Positions 6,975-14,879 of a stretch of 18,003 nt of DNA are shown here, piece by piece. Every line of letters begins with the position of its first letter. Within the stretch, counting starts at the first letter, position 1. The translations under genes were made by a program, and so were the position numbers. Under the pieces are notes generated by a model. It was given only the letters and a program-made list of their open reading frames with translations. It did not search any database and was not told the DNA's origin. This stretch comes from Candidatus Moraniibacteriota bacterium (lineage in GTDB: Bacteria; Patescibacteriota; Minisyncoccia; Moranbacterales; UBA11712), in assembly GCA_003157295.1 (NCBI GenBank), contig PMJF01000045.1, forward strand, positions 1 through 18,003, read 5' to 3'.

Positions 6975-7694
6975 ATGAACAACAAAAGATTCCAAGGAAA
7001 AATGGGAGCTAAATACGGTTTGATTGCTCTTGCAGCGCCGCATTATTTAGATTGTCAACGAAAACTTGGAGAGACTGTAAAAAAATATTTTTCCAGGAAA
7101 GCCGGAAAGAAATTTAATGTTCTTGAAATTGGCTGCGGGAGCGGAGTTACTTCAGAAATTTTCTTTAAATCCGACAAAAGAATCCATCTCACGGCCGTCG
7201 ATAATGAGCCGGAAATGATTCGGCAAATAAAAAAGAAGTTGGAGGGATATGTTAAAAATCAAAAAGTTAGAATATTTAAGGCAGATGCGCTGGATTTTGT
7301 CAGCAAATGTCCCGCAGAGAAATTTGACGCGTTTGTTTCTGGACTTACGATCCATAATTTCAAGACTGTCTATAGAAACAAGTTCATGAAAAATGTGTAT
7401 CGATTGCTGAAACCGAAAAGCCTGTTTGCCAATATGGATCGTTACGCTCATGATAATCCCAAGGTTTTTGCGGAATGGACAAAATGGCAAATTGGAATGT
7501 ATAAAAAAGTATTTTCGGAGCTAAAACAACCGGATCTGATTAAAAGATGGATAGATCATGAAAAATACGACGCCCGGCCTGATGTGATCATGAAATTGAA
7601 ACCAGCTGTGCTAGATATGAAAAAAATTGGATTTAAGGATATTAAAGTAGTTTATAGAAAAAAAACTTATTCTGTGTTGGCTGCGATAAAATAA
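6975..7694 (+). CDS. Class I SAM-dependent methyltransferase, 239 aa
   Basis: Transfers a methyl group from S-adenosylmethionine to an unknown small molecule or macromolecule. Motif I is VLEIGCGSG at residues 49-57, the ribose-binding acid is D76 in AVDNEPEM, a motif II-type acid is in KADALDF, and motif IV is FDAFVSGLTIHNF, followed by the post-motif NVYRLLKPKS. The C-terminus (KKIGFKDIKVVYRKKTYSVLAA) is the usual final strand pair. It resembles UbiE/Methyltransf_11-25 type enzymes acting on small molecules. Its by-product SAH would be the substrate of the adenosylhomocysteinase encoded downstream. The gap to the next gene is 8 bases. Confidence 0.92.
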   Translation: MNNKRFQGKMGAKYGLIALAAPHYLDCQRKLGETVKKYFSRKAGKKFNVLEIGCGSGVTSEIFFKSDKRIHLTAVDNEPEMIRQIKKKLEGYVKNQKVRIFKADALDFVSKCPAEKFDAFVSGLTIHNFKTVYRNKFMKNVYRLLKPKSLFANMDRYAHDNPKVFAEWTKWQIGMYKKVFSELKQPDLIKRWIDHEKYDARPDVIMKLKPAVLDMKKIGFKDIKVVYRKKTYSVLAAIK

Positions 7695-7702
7695 ATTGTG
7701 TT

Positions 7703-8239
7703 ATGGCTGATTATTATATCGATGTCGTCGATGAAGAAGACGAGGTCATCGGAAAAGAGTTGAAAGGAAAAAAGCTCGAAAAAGGCTTTATCTCAAGAGT
7801 TGTGGCTGTTTATATCCTCGATTCCGAAAAGGAATTTTTGATGTGCAAGCGGGCATCGCATAAAGACGATGCGGCAGATCTTTGGGATCTGGCCGTTTGC
7901 GGAAATGTTGAAAGCGGGGAAAATTATGAAGGAGCCGTGAGGAGAGAGTTGAAAGAAGAACTCGATATTGATTGCAAGCTGGAGACGTTGGGGAAATTCT
8001 ATGAAGAGGTTGAAGCGACAAAGGGCGGGATATTTAAAGTATTTTGCGGAGTTTTCGTGGGTTTTTCCGATGAGACCCCAAAGCTGAATCACGAGCTCTC
8101 GGAATTCAGAAAAATGAGTTTTGAAGAAATTGAAAATGAATTAAAAACATCTTCCGAAAATTTTTGTCATGGGTTCCGGATCGACTTTGAAAAATCGAAG
8201 GATAAGCTAAAAGCCTTGATCTCTAGTATAAAAAGTTAA
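7703..8239 (+). CDS. Idi-like NUDIX hydrolase, 178 aa
   Basis: A NUDIX enzyme of the isopentenyl-diphosphate isomerase-like subgroup (YfcD type), judged from the opening YYIDVVDEEDEVIGKE, FISRVVAVYILD and FLMCKRASHK followed by LWDLAVCGNVESGE. The Nudix box is at residues 67-89 (G67, E73, R81-E82, E85-E86); the usual box glycine is Asp88 (EELDID), a tolerated variant. Metal-binding glutamates are intact. Members of this subgroup are mostly hydrolases of unknown diphosphate substrates, not true isomerases; an isomerase role cannot be excluded by eye. The zinc-ribbon gene starts 10 bases later, so co-transcription is likely. Confidence 0.88.
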   Translation: MADYYIDVVDEEDEVIGKELKGKKLEKGFISRVVAVYILDSEKEFLMCKRASHKDDAADLWDLAVCGNVESGENYEGAVRRELKEELDIDCKLETLGKFYEEVEATKGGIFKVFCGVFVGFSDETPKLNHELSEFRKMSFEEIENELKTSSENFCHGFRIDFEKSKDKLKALISSIKS

Positions 8240-8249
8240 GAAAAATAAT

Positions 8250-8534
8250 ATGGAAACACCAACCACGCCAGACGGCGGGCAAGTCTGCCAAAGCTGCGGG
8301 ATGCCGATGACAAAACTCGAAGATTTTGGGACAAACATGGATGGAAGTCCGAGCCACGAATATTGTCGGTTTTGCTTCCAAAAAGGCGAATTCACTGCTA
8401 AGATGGAGATGCCGGAATATATCGAAATGCAGACAAAAATCGCGGTCGAAAAACTGGGAATTCCAGAAGACAAAGCCCGCGCGATGGCCAAAAAAACTAT
8501 TCCGAATCTCAAAAGATGGAAAAAGGAGATATAA
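8250..8534 (+). CDS. Putative zinc-ribbon protein, 94 aa
   Basis: A small cytosolic protein with four cysteines in two CxxC pairs: C13 and C16 (CQSCGMPM), C39 and C42 (YCRFC). The block CQSCGMPM, then FGTNMDGSPSHEYC, then FCFQKGEFT is the signature of the putative zinc-ribbon family I know as Pfam zf-ribbon_2 (PF12674). The C-terminal 45 residues are helical and basic (NLKRWKKEI). Its function is not known; metal-dependent protein or nucleic acid contact is a guess. It ends 14 bases before the preferred start of the GGDEF gene and overlaps that gene's alternative upstream start. Confidence 0.87.
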   Translation: METPTTPDGGQVCQSCGMPMTKLEDFGTNMDGSPSHEYCRFCFQKGEFTAKMEMPEYIEMQTKIAVEKLGIPEDKARAMAKKTIPNLKRWKKEI

Positions 8535-8548
8535 TCATAAATCAAAAT

Positions 8549-9286
8549 ATGACAAAAAGCCTCGAAATTCATCCCCCATTAAATAAGGATGAAAAATATA
8601 AAAAAGAAGTTAGAAAACTGCGTAAGGAGGAGTATGCGCGTCTACAGGGAGAAGAAGATTCTGATTTCAATTGGCTAGGAAACCTTGTTGGACAGGACTT
8701 TGAGATAGAGCAGCTGGAGGGCGAAAACAGGGAGTTAAAAAAGGATGGGCTAACTGGTCTAATGAACCGAAAGGATTTCGATACGACAGTCAAAAAATTC
8801 ATGGAGATGATAGTCCACAATCAAAGAGAAGGCAAAAAGAGAAAAGAAGAGTTAGGCTATTCTACGTTTAGCGTAATGTTTTTAGATGTGAATTATTTCA
8901 AGTCTTTAAACGATACATGGGGTCACGAATTTGGGGATGATATTCTCAAAGGAATAGCGGATGTTTTGAGAAAAACTTTGAGACAAAACGATCTTATTTG
9001 CAGACAGGGTGGAGATGAATTTGCAGCGTGTCTGCCTGGTACGGATGGAGAAGGCGCTAAGGTAGCAAAAGAAAAATTGGAGGCTGCCATAAAAGAAGTT
9101 TATGATGAAAATGAAAAGCTTGGTCCGGATTATTTAAGAGGACGATCTCCGGTAAGTATCGGATACGCCACATTCAGCGGAGAGATAAAAGATGACATTG
9201 ATTCCGCTTTCAAAGAAATAATCAACCAAGCAGATCAAGGTATGTATGCTGACAAAAAAAGGAAGAAAGAAATTGAAATATCCTAA
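8549..9286 (+). CDS. Soluble GGDEF-domain diguanylate cyclase, 245 aa
   Basis: Makes cyclic di-GMP from two GTP when dimerised. The domain begins at DGLTGLMNRKDF, has FLDVNYFKSLNDTWGHEFGD for the metal and base contacts, and an intact GGDEF motif at residues 154-158 (RQGGDEFAACLPG). An RxxD product-inhibition site (RQND, residues 145-148) stands exactly five residues before it. The N-terminal 65 residues are charged and probably coiled-coil (KEVRKLRKEEYARLQ; EQLEGENRELKKDG), offering a dimer interface; no PAS, GAF, receiver or membrane segment is present. ATG 8549 is chosen because it avoids overlap with the zinc-ribbon gene; ATG 8516 in the same frame adds 11 residues and is possible. No EAL or HD-GYP partner is in the window. 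Confidence 0.92.
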   Translation: MTKSLEIHPPLNKDEKYKKEVRKLRKEEYARLQGEEDSDFNWLGNLVGQDFEIEQLEGENRELKKDGLTGLMNRKDFDTTVKKFMEMIVHNQREGKKRKEELGYSTFSVMFLDVNYFKSLNDTWGHEFGDDILKGIADVLRKTLRQNDLICRQGGDEFAACLPGTDGEGAKVAKEKLEAAIKEVYDENEKLGPDYLRGRSPVSIGYATFSGEIKDDIDSAFKEIINQADQGMYADKKRKKEIEIS

Positions 9287-9311
9287 TATTAAATATTACA
9301 ATAAAAGAACA

Positions 9312-10256
9312 ATGTCCATCCTTATCTCTGGGTCGTTGGTATACGACCATATCATGGACTTTCCGGACCGCTTTAAAAATCATATTTTGCCGGATAACAT
9401 CCATATTTTGAATGTCTGCTTTACGGTTGATAAATTAGGCAAAAGCAAAGGTGGAACGCTTGGAAATATTGCCTATAGCCTCAAACTGCTTGGCGCGGAT
9501 CCAATTGTCGTTTCGTCTGTCGGGCAAGATGGAGAAGAATATATTGAATATCTGAATAAATTAGGCCTCGGAACGGATAAGATTACAAAAGACAAAAAAC
9601 TTTTCACCGCTTCCTGCTACATCACAACCGATCTTGATGACAATCAAATCACTGCTTTCTATAACGGCGCTCTCGGCTGCGCTCCGGATATTTTTTTCAA
9701 AAAGAAAGATAAAAAACCGAAGTGGTCCATTATTTCCCCGACGCAAAAGAAAGTAATGATCAAGCATTTATCGCAGTGCGTTGGTCTTGGCATCAAAACA
9801 ATTTTTGATCCAGGTCAGCAAATTCCGGCTTATAGCGATAAAGAATTAAAAAAGGCCATAAACCAAGCAGATGTTCTCATTGGGAATGATTATGAGATAA
9901 AAATGATAATGAAAAGAACTGGCTTGGGTAAGAAAGAAATTCTGAAAAAAATAGAAATTGTCGTGACAACTTATGGAGAACGGGGTTCTCGAATTGATAC
10001 TCGCGATGGCCAAGAAATACTCGTCGAAGCCTGCCGGCCGAAAAAGATTGTTGATCCGACAGGAGCGGGAGACGCTTATCGGGCGGGATTTCTCTTGGGG
10101 CTTGATAAGGGATATAATTTGCGCGGGTGCGGACGCCTCGGGAGCGTCGCGGCGAGCTTTGCGATTGAGAAATATGGAACGCAGGAACACAAGTTTTCGC
10201 TGGCAAGCTTTAGAGAAAGATACAAAGTTTCTTACAGGGAAGATGTGAAACTATGA
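9312..10256 (+). CDS. PfkB family carbohydrate/nucleoside kinase, probable adenosine kinase, 314 aa
   Basis: A ribokinase-fold sugar or nucleoside kinase. The N-terminal signature is SILISGSLVYDHIMDFPDRF, then GGTLGNIAYSLKLLG for substrate binding. The C-terminal signature DPTGAGDAYRAGFLLGL at 248-264 holds the catalytic base D254 and the anion hole GAGD. The opening and the GGTLGNIAY segment look closer to the bacterial adenosine kinase-like branch than to ribokinase or fructokinase, and the next gene is adenosylhomocysteinase, which releases adenosine. Together these make adenosine to AMP the best guess, not a proven one. ATG 9312 is preferred because it places the first beta strand at the N-terminus; the same frame is open from 9246, overlapping the GGDEF gene. 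It ends in TGA. Confidence 0.87.
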   Translation: MSILISGSLVYDHIMDFPDRFKNHILPDNIHILNVCFTVDKLGKSKGGTLGNIAYSLKLLGADPIVVSSVGQDGEEYIEYLNKLGLGTDKITKDKKLFTASCYITTDLDDNQITAFYNGALGCAPDIFFKKKDKKPKWSIISPTQKKVMIKHLSQCVGLGIKTIFDPGQQIPAYSDKELKKAINQADVLIGNDYEIKMIMKRTGLGKKEILKKIEIVVTTYGERGSRIDTRDGQEILVEACRPKKIVDPTGAGDAYRAGFLLGLDKGYNLRGCGRLGSVAASFAIEKYGTQEHKFSLASFRERYKVSYREDVKL

Positions 10257-10267
10257 TTAACGTAATT

Positions 10268-10281
10268 TAATTTCTAATTTC
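10268..10281 (+). repeat. Two tandem copies of taatttc
   Basis: taatttc occurs twice in direct tandem (10268-10274 and 10275-10281), followed by taaacaaatcccaatt in the 56-base gap before adenosylhomocysteinase. The sequence is simple and AT-rich. It may be a fragment of a dispersed intergenic repeat, but only one copy is in the window. Confidence 0.35.
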
Positions 10282-10312
10282 TAAACAAATCCCAATTAAC
10301 AAATCAAAAATT

Positions 10313-11716
10313 ATGAAAGATTACAAAGTGGCCGACATTAAACTCGCCGAGTGGGGGCGAAAAGAAATTAACATTGCCGAGAAGGAGATGGTGGGGCTGA
10401 TGGCGATTCGGAAAAAATACGCGAGAAATAAACCGCTTAAGAATGCAAAAATAGCAGGATCACTTCATATGACGATTCAGACGGCGGTTCTCATTGAGAC
10501 GCTGAAAGAACTTGGCGCCGAAGTTCGTTGGTCGAGCTGCAATATTTTTTCTACCCAAGATCATGCGGCGGCGGCTATCGCGAAGGTGGGAATCCCAGTT
10601 TTTGCCTGGAAAGGCGAAACGCTTGAAGAATATTGGTGGTGTCTTGAGAAAACATTAGACTTCGGAAATGGCCAAGGTCCGGATCTTATCGTCGATGACG
10701 GCGGAGACGCGACACTGATGGTTCATCTAGGAGCGGATGTTGAAAAGGATCCGGAACTTCTCAAAAAGAACTACAGCCACGCGGAAAAAGATTTTCAGGA
10801 AATCATGAAAATATTGAAAAAAGAATATCAAAAAGATCCGCAGCGCTGGACAAGCGTTGCCAAAAAGATCAAAGGCGTTTCCGAGGAAACGACGACCGGC
10901 GTACATCGGCTTTATCAGCGTTTTGAACAAAACAAGTTATTATTTCCTGCCATCAATGTCAATGACTCGGTGACCAAGAGTAAATTCGACAACATTTATG
11001 GTTGCCGCCATTCGGTGATTGACGGACTTAATCGGGCCATGGACGTGATGATAGGCGGGAAGACGGCGGTGGTTTGCGGATACGGAGAAGTCGGAAAAGG
11101 GTGCGCCCAAGCGCTTCGCGGACAGGGTGCGAGAGTGATCGTGACAGAGATCGATCCAATTTGTGCCCTTCAGGCGGCGATGGAGGGATATGAGGTCGCG
11201 ACAATAGAGGATACTCTAGGAAAAGCCGACATCTATATAACCGCGACGGGAAATCGGCACGTTGTTACGTTAGACCATATGAAAAAAATGAAAGATCAGG
11301 CCATCGTCGCGAACATCGGACACTTCGACAACGAGATGCAAATGGAACAGATCGATGACGCAAAAGGCGTGAAAACAGTGAACATCAAGTCGCAAGTGGA
11401 TAAATATATTTTTCCCGATGGCAACGAGATATATATCCTCGCCGAAGGGCGGCTTATGAATCTGGGCTGCGCCACGGGGCATCCTAGTTTTGTGATGAGT
11501 TCGAGCTTTTCCAATCAAGTCCTGGCGCAACTCGAACTTTGGACGAAAAAATATCCCATCGGTGTCCATCTTCTGCCCAAAAAACTAGACGAAGAAGTGG
11601 CTCGGCTCCATCTTGGAAAACTGGGAGTGAAGCTGACCAAGCTCACCAAAGAACAAGCGGATTATCTTGGGATTTCGGACAGCGGACCGTATAAGCCGGA
11701 ATATTATCGGTATTAG
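10313..11716 (+). CDS. ahcY: Adenosylhomocysteinase (S-adenosylhomocysteine hydrolase), 467 aa
   Basis: Reversibly splits S-adenosylhomocysteine into adenosine and homocysteine with bound NAD; cytosolic, part of the activated methyl cycle. Full-length family features are present: [15 protein letters not shown], the substrate-binding [22 protein letters not shown], the NAD-binding Rossmann motif [11 protein letters not shown] from residue 256, NIGHFDNEM, and the conserved C-terminus YKPEYYRY that reaches into the partner subunit's active site. Length fits bacterial enzymes, including the roughly 40-residue segment around residues 150-185 found in the longer class. It follows the PfkB kinase after 56 bases. 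The TAG after the last Tyr shows TAG is used as a genuine stop here. No ribosome binding site is visible. Confidence 0.98.
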   Translation: MKDYKVADIKLAEWGRKEINIAEKEMVGLMAIRKKYARNKPLKNAKIAGSLHMTIQTAVLIETLKELGAEVRWSSCNIFSTQDHAAAAIAKVGIPVFAWKGETLEEYWWCLEKTLDFGNGQGPDLIVDDGGDATLMVHLGADVEKDPELLKKNYSHAEKDFQEIMKILKKEYQKDPQRWTSVAKKIKGVSEETTTGVHRLYQRFEQNKLLFPAINVNDSVTKSKFDNIYGCRHSVIDGLNRAMDVMIGGKTAVVCGYGEVGKGCAQALRGQGARVIVTEIDPICALQAAMEGYEVATIEDTLGKADIYITATGNRHVVTLDHMKKMKDQAIVANIGHFDNEMQMEQIDDAKGVKTVNIKSQVDKYIFPDGNEIYILAEGRLMNLGCATGHPSFVMSSSFSNQVLAQLELWTKKYPIGVHLLPKKLDEEVARLHLGKLGVKLTKLTKEQADYLGISDSGPYKPEYYRY

Positions 11717-11893
11717 TAGTGGATCATTTCCCGGAACCGAAAAGCATAGATCATTATCCACGTCTTTGTGAATTAGCGGCCAGTATATTATTATAAAAAT
11801 ACAAAATCATTAAAACAAAAAATATGCCCGCCTGCTTTGAAATGTGTCATGTTTTGTGTTTATTAACTTGGATATTAATATAAAAATAAAACT
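11717..11893. other. Noncoding gap between ahcY and the glycosyltransferase
   Basis: These 177 bases hold no supported gene. gtggat (11719-11724) can pair with atccac (11756-11761) across a 31-base loop, too weak to call a terminator. The last 60 bases are strongly AT-rich (ttggatattaatataaaa), so a promoter for the glycosyltransferase is likely here, but no pair of boxes stands out. A possible 18-codon frame at 11824 has no support. Confidence 0.5.
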
Positions 11894-13582
11894 ATGTTTA
11901 GAAAAACACGAGGTCAAAGCATTTCGGGCAGGGCCAAAGAACCAAGTAAAAAAAGCAAAGAAGCGCCAAAGAGCGATATCAGCCGAAAAACATATATCAT
12001 TCTCGCCGTGCTGGTGGTGCTGGCGGCACTACTACTCCGCAGCTATCATATCAGCACCTTGCCTCCCGGAATCTATCCTGACGAGGCAGTGAACGGCGTG
12101 GACGCGATCACGGCCAATGCAGCGCACACCTGGAAGGCTTTTTATGAAAACAACAATGGACGCGAAGGCCTATTTATGAACCTCTTTGCTTTAAGCTTCG
12201 GTTTGTTCGGGATCAGCGTCGCAAGTTTCAAGCTTTGGTCGATTATCTTCGGGACACTAACAGTGCTCGGCATGATCTTGCTCGGAGAGGAGCTTTTCGC
12301 GAGCCGGCGCGCCGGGATCATCGCCGGATTTCTGACCGCCACCTCTTTTTGGGCGATCAATTTCAGCCGGATCGGTTTTCGCGCCATCATGCTCCCGTTT
12401 GTTTTGGTTTGGTCGATATTTTTTCTCATTCGCGCCATCCAGAAGAAAAAAACAATCGATTATGTACTGGCTGGAATATTCTTTGGCCTTGGCGTCCATA
12501 CATATATTGCCTTTCGCATTGCTCCGCTCATCCTGATCGCATTACTGGTCGCCTTCATCATCAGCCGCAAAAGATTTTTCGCGACCCACTGGAAGGAAAT
12601 TCTGGCTTTTTCCGCAGCCGCCGCGATCGTGGCTCTTCCGATGCTTCTCGATTTCTACCACCATCCAGATCATTTCAGCGGGCGCACGAACCAGGTCTCG
12701 GTCTTCAATCCGGATGTCAACCAGGGCCATCTACTGCTCACTCTCGGGAAAAGCTTCGGATTGTCTTTCGCGGGACTCGCTTTTTTCGGGGACCAAAATT
12801 GGAGGCACAATTTGCCTCCTTGGCCGGAAATTTTTCCGATCATAGGAATACTTTTTCTCGCGGGACTTTTCTATTTTATCTATGAATTTTTCTTTTTGCT
12901 CTGGCGTCGAATCCGGGCGGGCGAAAGAAGCGAGCGATTCATTTTGGTCGTGCTGCTGCTTTCTTGGTTTTTCGTGATGCTTCTCCCTGAAGCTATCAGC
13001 TTTGAGGGCCTTCCCCACGCGCTTCGGAGCATCGGAGTCATGCCGGCGGCGCTTTTGCTCGCGGTATTTTCGATCGAAGGCATTTGGAAGTGGGCCGAGA
13101 AGGCGAACCTGCCAGCTGGCGGAAAAAAATATAAAAAAGCGATCTTGGGGGTTCTCATTGCGCTCTTAGCTGCAAGCGGAATCTGGTCCGTGAAACAATA
13201 TTTCGTCGATTGGGGCGGCAGCAAGGATGTCCATGGAGCATTCAATCAGAGCTACATGAACATGGCTATCTATCTCAATGGGCTTCCGAATGGAACCCCT
13301 AAGTACGTGGTCGACAACGGACCCGGAATTCGGATGGAAGACGGACTTCAAACTTCAGCGGAAGTGGTAAAACTTTTTACCTATCAAAAAGCGGCTAATG
13401 TCTTGTATCTTGATCCGGATTTTAACGCGAATGACTTGAGAACTTCTTCCCAAGTGGTTTTGATGTCTTTTGACGAGGGCATTATTGGCCGGATAAAGGA
13501 GGCGTTTCCCGAAAGCCAAGTTTCTAGAGTTGATCCCCAGCCGGGTTTCGGAACGGACTTTGTGGCGATATGGATAAAATAA
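11894..13582 (+). CDS. GT-C fold membrane glycosyltransferase (ArnT/PMT_2-like), 562 aa
   Basis: A polytopic membrane enzyme that probably transfers a sugar from a polyprenyl-phosphate donor to a cell-surface glycan, lipid or protein. A basic, Ser/Lys-rich cytosolic tail of about 31 residues precedes the first helix (YIILAVLVVLAALLL). The first outer loop carries PGIYPDEAVNG with D63-E64, the acidic pair expected at the catalytic centre of GT-C enzymes, followed by NNGREGLFMNLFALS. About ten to twelve hydrophobic helices follow, to GVLIALLAASGIW, and then a soluble outer C-terminal domain of about 125 residues. Acceptor and sugar cannot be read. It stands alone, with 177 bases before and 93 after, so it is probably transcribed separately. 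Confidence 0.9.
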   Translation: MFRKTRGQSISGRAKEPSKKSKEAPKSDISRKTYIILAVLVVLAALLLRSYHISTLPPGIYPDEAVNGVDAITANAAHTWKAFYENNNGREGLFMNLFALSFGLFGISVASFKLWSIIFGTLTVLGMILLGEELFASRRAGIIAGFLTATSFWAINFSRIGFRAIMLPFVLVWSIFFLIRAIQKKKTIDYVLAGIFFGLGVHTYIAFRIAPLILIALLVAFIISRKRFFATHWKEILAFSAAAAIVALPMLLDFYHHPDHFSGRTNQVSVFNPDVNQGHLLLTLGKSFGLSFAGLAFFGDQNWRHNLPPWPEIFPIIGILFLAGLFYFIYEFFFLLWRRIRAGERSERFILVVLLLSWFFVMLLPEAISFEGLPHALRSIGVMPAALLLAVFSIEGIWKWAEKANLPAGGKKYKKAILGVLIALLAASGIWSVKQYFVDWGGSKDVHGAFNQSYMNMAIYLNGLPNGTPKYVVDNGPGIRMEDGLQTSAEVVKLFTYQKAANVLYLDPDFNANDLRTSSQVVLMSFDEGIIGRIKEAFPESQVSRVDPQPGFGTDFVAIWIK

Positions 13583-13644
13583 GCTGATACATTTAAGCTT
13601 CGAATTTAAGGTTCGGTAAAAATATCTTTTCCTTTAGGGCGTAG

Positions 13645-13668
13645 TATTTAATGAATAAGCATTAAATA
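13645..13668. promoter_or_regulatory. Perfect 9-bp inverted repeat just before desulfoferrodoxin
   Basis: tatttaatg (13645-13653) and cattaaata (13660-13668) are exact reverse complements separated by 6 bases, ending 7 bases before the ATG at 13676. It may be an operator for a dimeric redox or metal repressor, or an mRNA hairpin over the start region. A -10-like element overlaps the left arm. The symmetry is seen directly; the function is inferred. Confidence 0.55.
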
Positions 13669-13675
13669 AAAGCAT

Positions 13676-14050
13676 ATGACGGAACTCAACCAAATCTACA
13701 AGTGCAGTAAGTGCGGGATTATTGTCGAGGGGCTGCATGTCGGAGGAGGGCAGTTGGTTTGCTGTGGCGAACCGATGGAACTTCTAACGGAGAAGACCAA
13801 TGATGTTGGCAATGAAAAACATGTCCCGGTGATCGAAAAAATGGAAAAAGGTTATAAAGTTAGGATCGGGTCAATTCCTCATCCGATGGAAGACGCGCAC
13901 TATATCGAATGGATCGAACTGATCGCGGATGGAAAGATCTGCCGGAAATTCCTGAAACCCGGCAATGCGCCGGAAGCGGAATTCGAAACCAGCGCGGAAA
14001 ATGTGACGGCGAGGGAATATTGCAATGTGCATGGACTTTGGAAAAGCTAA
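13676..14050 (+). CDS. dfx: Desulfoferrodoxin (2Fe-superoxide reductase), 124 aa
   Basis: Reduces superoxide to hydrogen peroxide without making oxygen, a defence typical of anaerobes and microaerophiles; cytosolic. The N-terminal desulforedoxin domain has all four cysteines for centre I: C10, C13, C29 and C30. The centre II ligands are H49 (EKHVPV), H69 and H75 ([12 protein letters not shown]) and C116 and H119 (CNVHGLW), with the catalytic loop E47-K48. These positions match the classical Desulfovibrio protein as I know it. Length is normal. A perfect inverted repeat lies just before the start. The NUDIX gene begins 3 bases after the stop, so the two are co-transcribed. The electron donor (usually rubredoxin) is not in the window. 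Confidence 0.97.
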   Translation: MTELNQIYKCSKCGIIVEGLHVGGGQLVCCGEPMELLTEKTNDVGNEKHVPVIEKMEKGYKVRIGSIPHPMEDAHYIEWIELIADGKICRKFLKPGNAPEAEFETSAENVTAREYCNVHGLWKS

Positions 14051-14053
14051 GAC

Positions 14054-14641
14054 ATGAATTCAGATACACAAATAAAAAAACGGAAAAGCCTTCCGGTTGG
14101 CGCCAAATGTGTCTTTAAGGGCGTTATTTTTGACGTCTGGCAATGGAAACAGAAAATGTTTGATGGGAGCCTTGTCACTTTCGAAAAATTGAAGCGGGCA
14201 GATACGGTCAATGTGATCGCTTTAGCCGGGCAGAAAATTTTATTGCTCAAACAAAAACAGCCCGACTGGAGAAAATATAAAAATACTTTGGCCGGCGGGA
14301 GAGTGGACGAAGGAGAATCGCCTCTTCAAGCTGCCAAGCGGGAGCTCCTAGAGGAGAGCGGGTATGCTTCGAATAAATGGATATTATGGAAAAAAATAAA
14401 TCCTTACGGAAAGATCATTTGGACCGTATACAGTTTTGTTGCGCGAGACTGCGTCAAAAAACAAGGCTCCAAACCGGATGCGGGCGAGAAGATCGAAGCG
14501 AGACTGGTCAATTTTGACGAATTTCTGAAGCTTTCGGAAGATCCCGATTTTTATGAGGGAGAGCTCAAAAACTCTCTTCTTCGAGCCCGCTTAAATAAAA
14601 AGTATCGGAAAGAGCTTTATGACCTATTATTCCTAAACTGA
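14054..14641 (+). CDS. NUDIX hydrolase, ADP-ribose pyrophosphatase-like, 195 aa
   Basis: A NUDIX pyrophosphohydrolase related to ADP-ribose and nucleoside-diphosphate-sugar hydrolases. The N-terminal part (FDVWQWKQKMFDGS, TFEKLKRADTVNVIAL) is the typical dimerisation and substrate-recognition half of that group. The Nudix box at residues 82-104 is complete: G82, E88, R96-E97, E100-E101, G103. LLLKQKQPDW precedes the box, as in ADP-ribose pyrophosphatases. Translation is probably coupled to desulfoferrodoxin (3-base gap); pairing with an oxidative-stress enzyme could mean removal of damaged nucleotides or ADP-ribose, which is inference. The exact substrate is unknown. It ends in TGA. Confidence 0.9.
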   Translation: MNSDTQIKKRKSLPVGAKCVFKGVIFDVWQWKQKMFDGSLVTFEKLKRADTVNVIALAGQKILLLKQKQPDWRKYKNTLAGGRVDEGESPLQAAKRELLEESGYASNKWILWKKINPYGKIIWTVYSFVARDCVKKQGSKPDAGEKIEARLVNFDEFLKLSEDPDFYEGELKNSLLRARLNKKYRKELYDLLFLN

Positions 14642-14879
14642 TTCCCTGTAAAGGAGTAAAAAACGAAAACTATACAAAAAGGAGATCTTCCGCTAAGCTA
14701 TTGTTAGCTAAAGCAACCACTTTATGCCAATAAAAATCGCAAAAAATACAAAATTACATCCGGCCGCGGTCGCTATTCTTGCCTAAGGAGAAAACGAAGA
14801 AAACAAAATTATGAATAAAAAGTCAGGGTGAAACTTATTCACTGCTGATTTGGTATTATTAATAAGCAAGTTTGACCTA
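14642..14879. other. Noncoding region before dnaG with three orphan AGGAG-type motifs
   Basis: These 238 bases carry no credible gene; the short frames here are at most about 20 codons. Three strong Shine-Dalgarno-like motifs occur (aaaggag ending at 14656, aaaaaggag ending at 14684, taaggag ending at 14790), yet none has a start codon at 5-12 bases. A weak interrupted hairpin (agcta...tagct near 14700) is present. The region may be a leader or small RNA, or the remains of a lost gene. Confidence 0.5.
14854..14859 (+). promoter_or_regulatory. Possible -10 box for dnaG
   Basis: tattat matches the -10 consensus at 5 of 6 positions and would place transcription start about 14 bases before the dnaG ATG. 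No convincing -35 box is seen at the right distance, so this is tentative. Confidence 0.3.

Noticed and set aside
8250..8534. Zinc-ribbon plus GGDEF as a toxin-antitoxin or defence pair
   Set aside because: Neither family has such a role that I can support, and there is no regulator, nuclease or toxin motif nearby.
11824..11880. 18-codon frame before the glycosyltransferase
   Set aside because: It has no ribosome binding site, no family resemblance, and a length expected by chance in AT-rich DNA.
12235..12885. Alternative + frame of 216 codons inside the glycosyltransferase
   Set aside because: It lies wholly within a membrane protein gene with continuous helices, and its own translation shows no domain.
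14724..14814. Very short frames (about 6-20 codons) in the region before dnaG as leader peptides
   Set aside because: The SD-like motifs are at the wrong distance, and there are no regulatory codon runs or attenuator hairpins.
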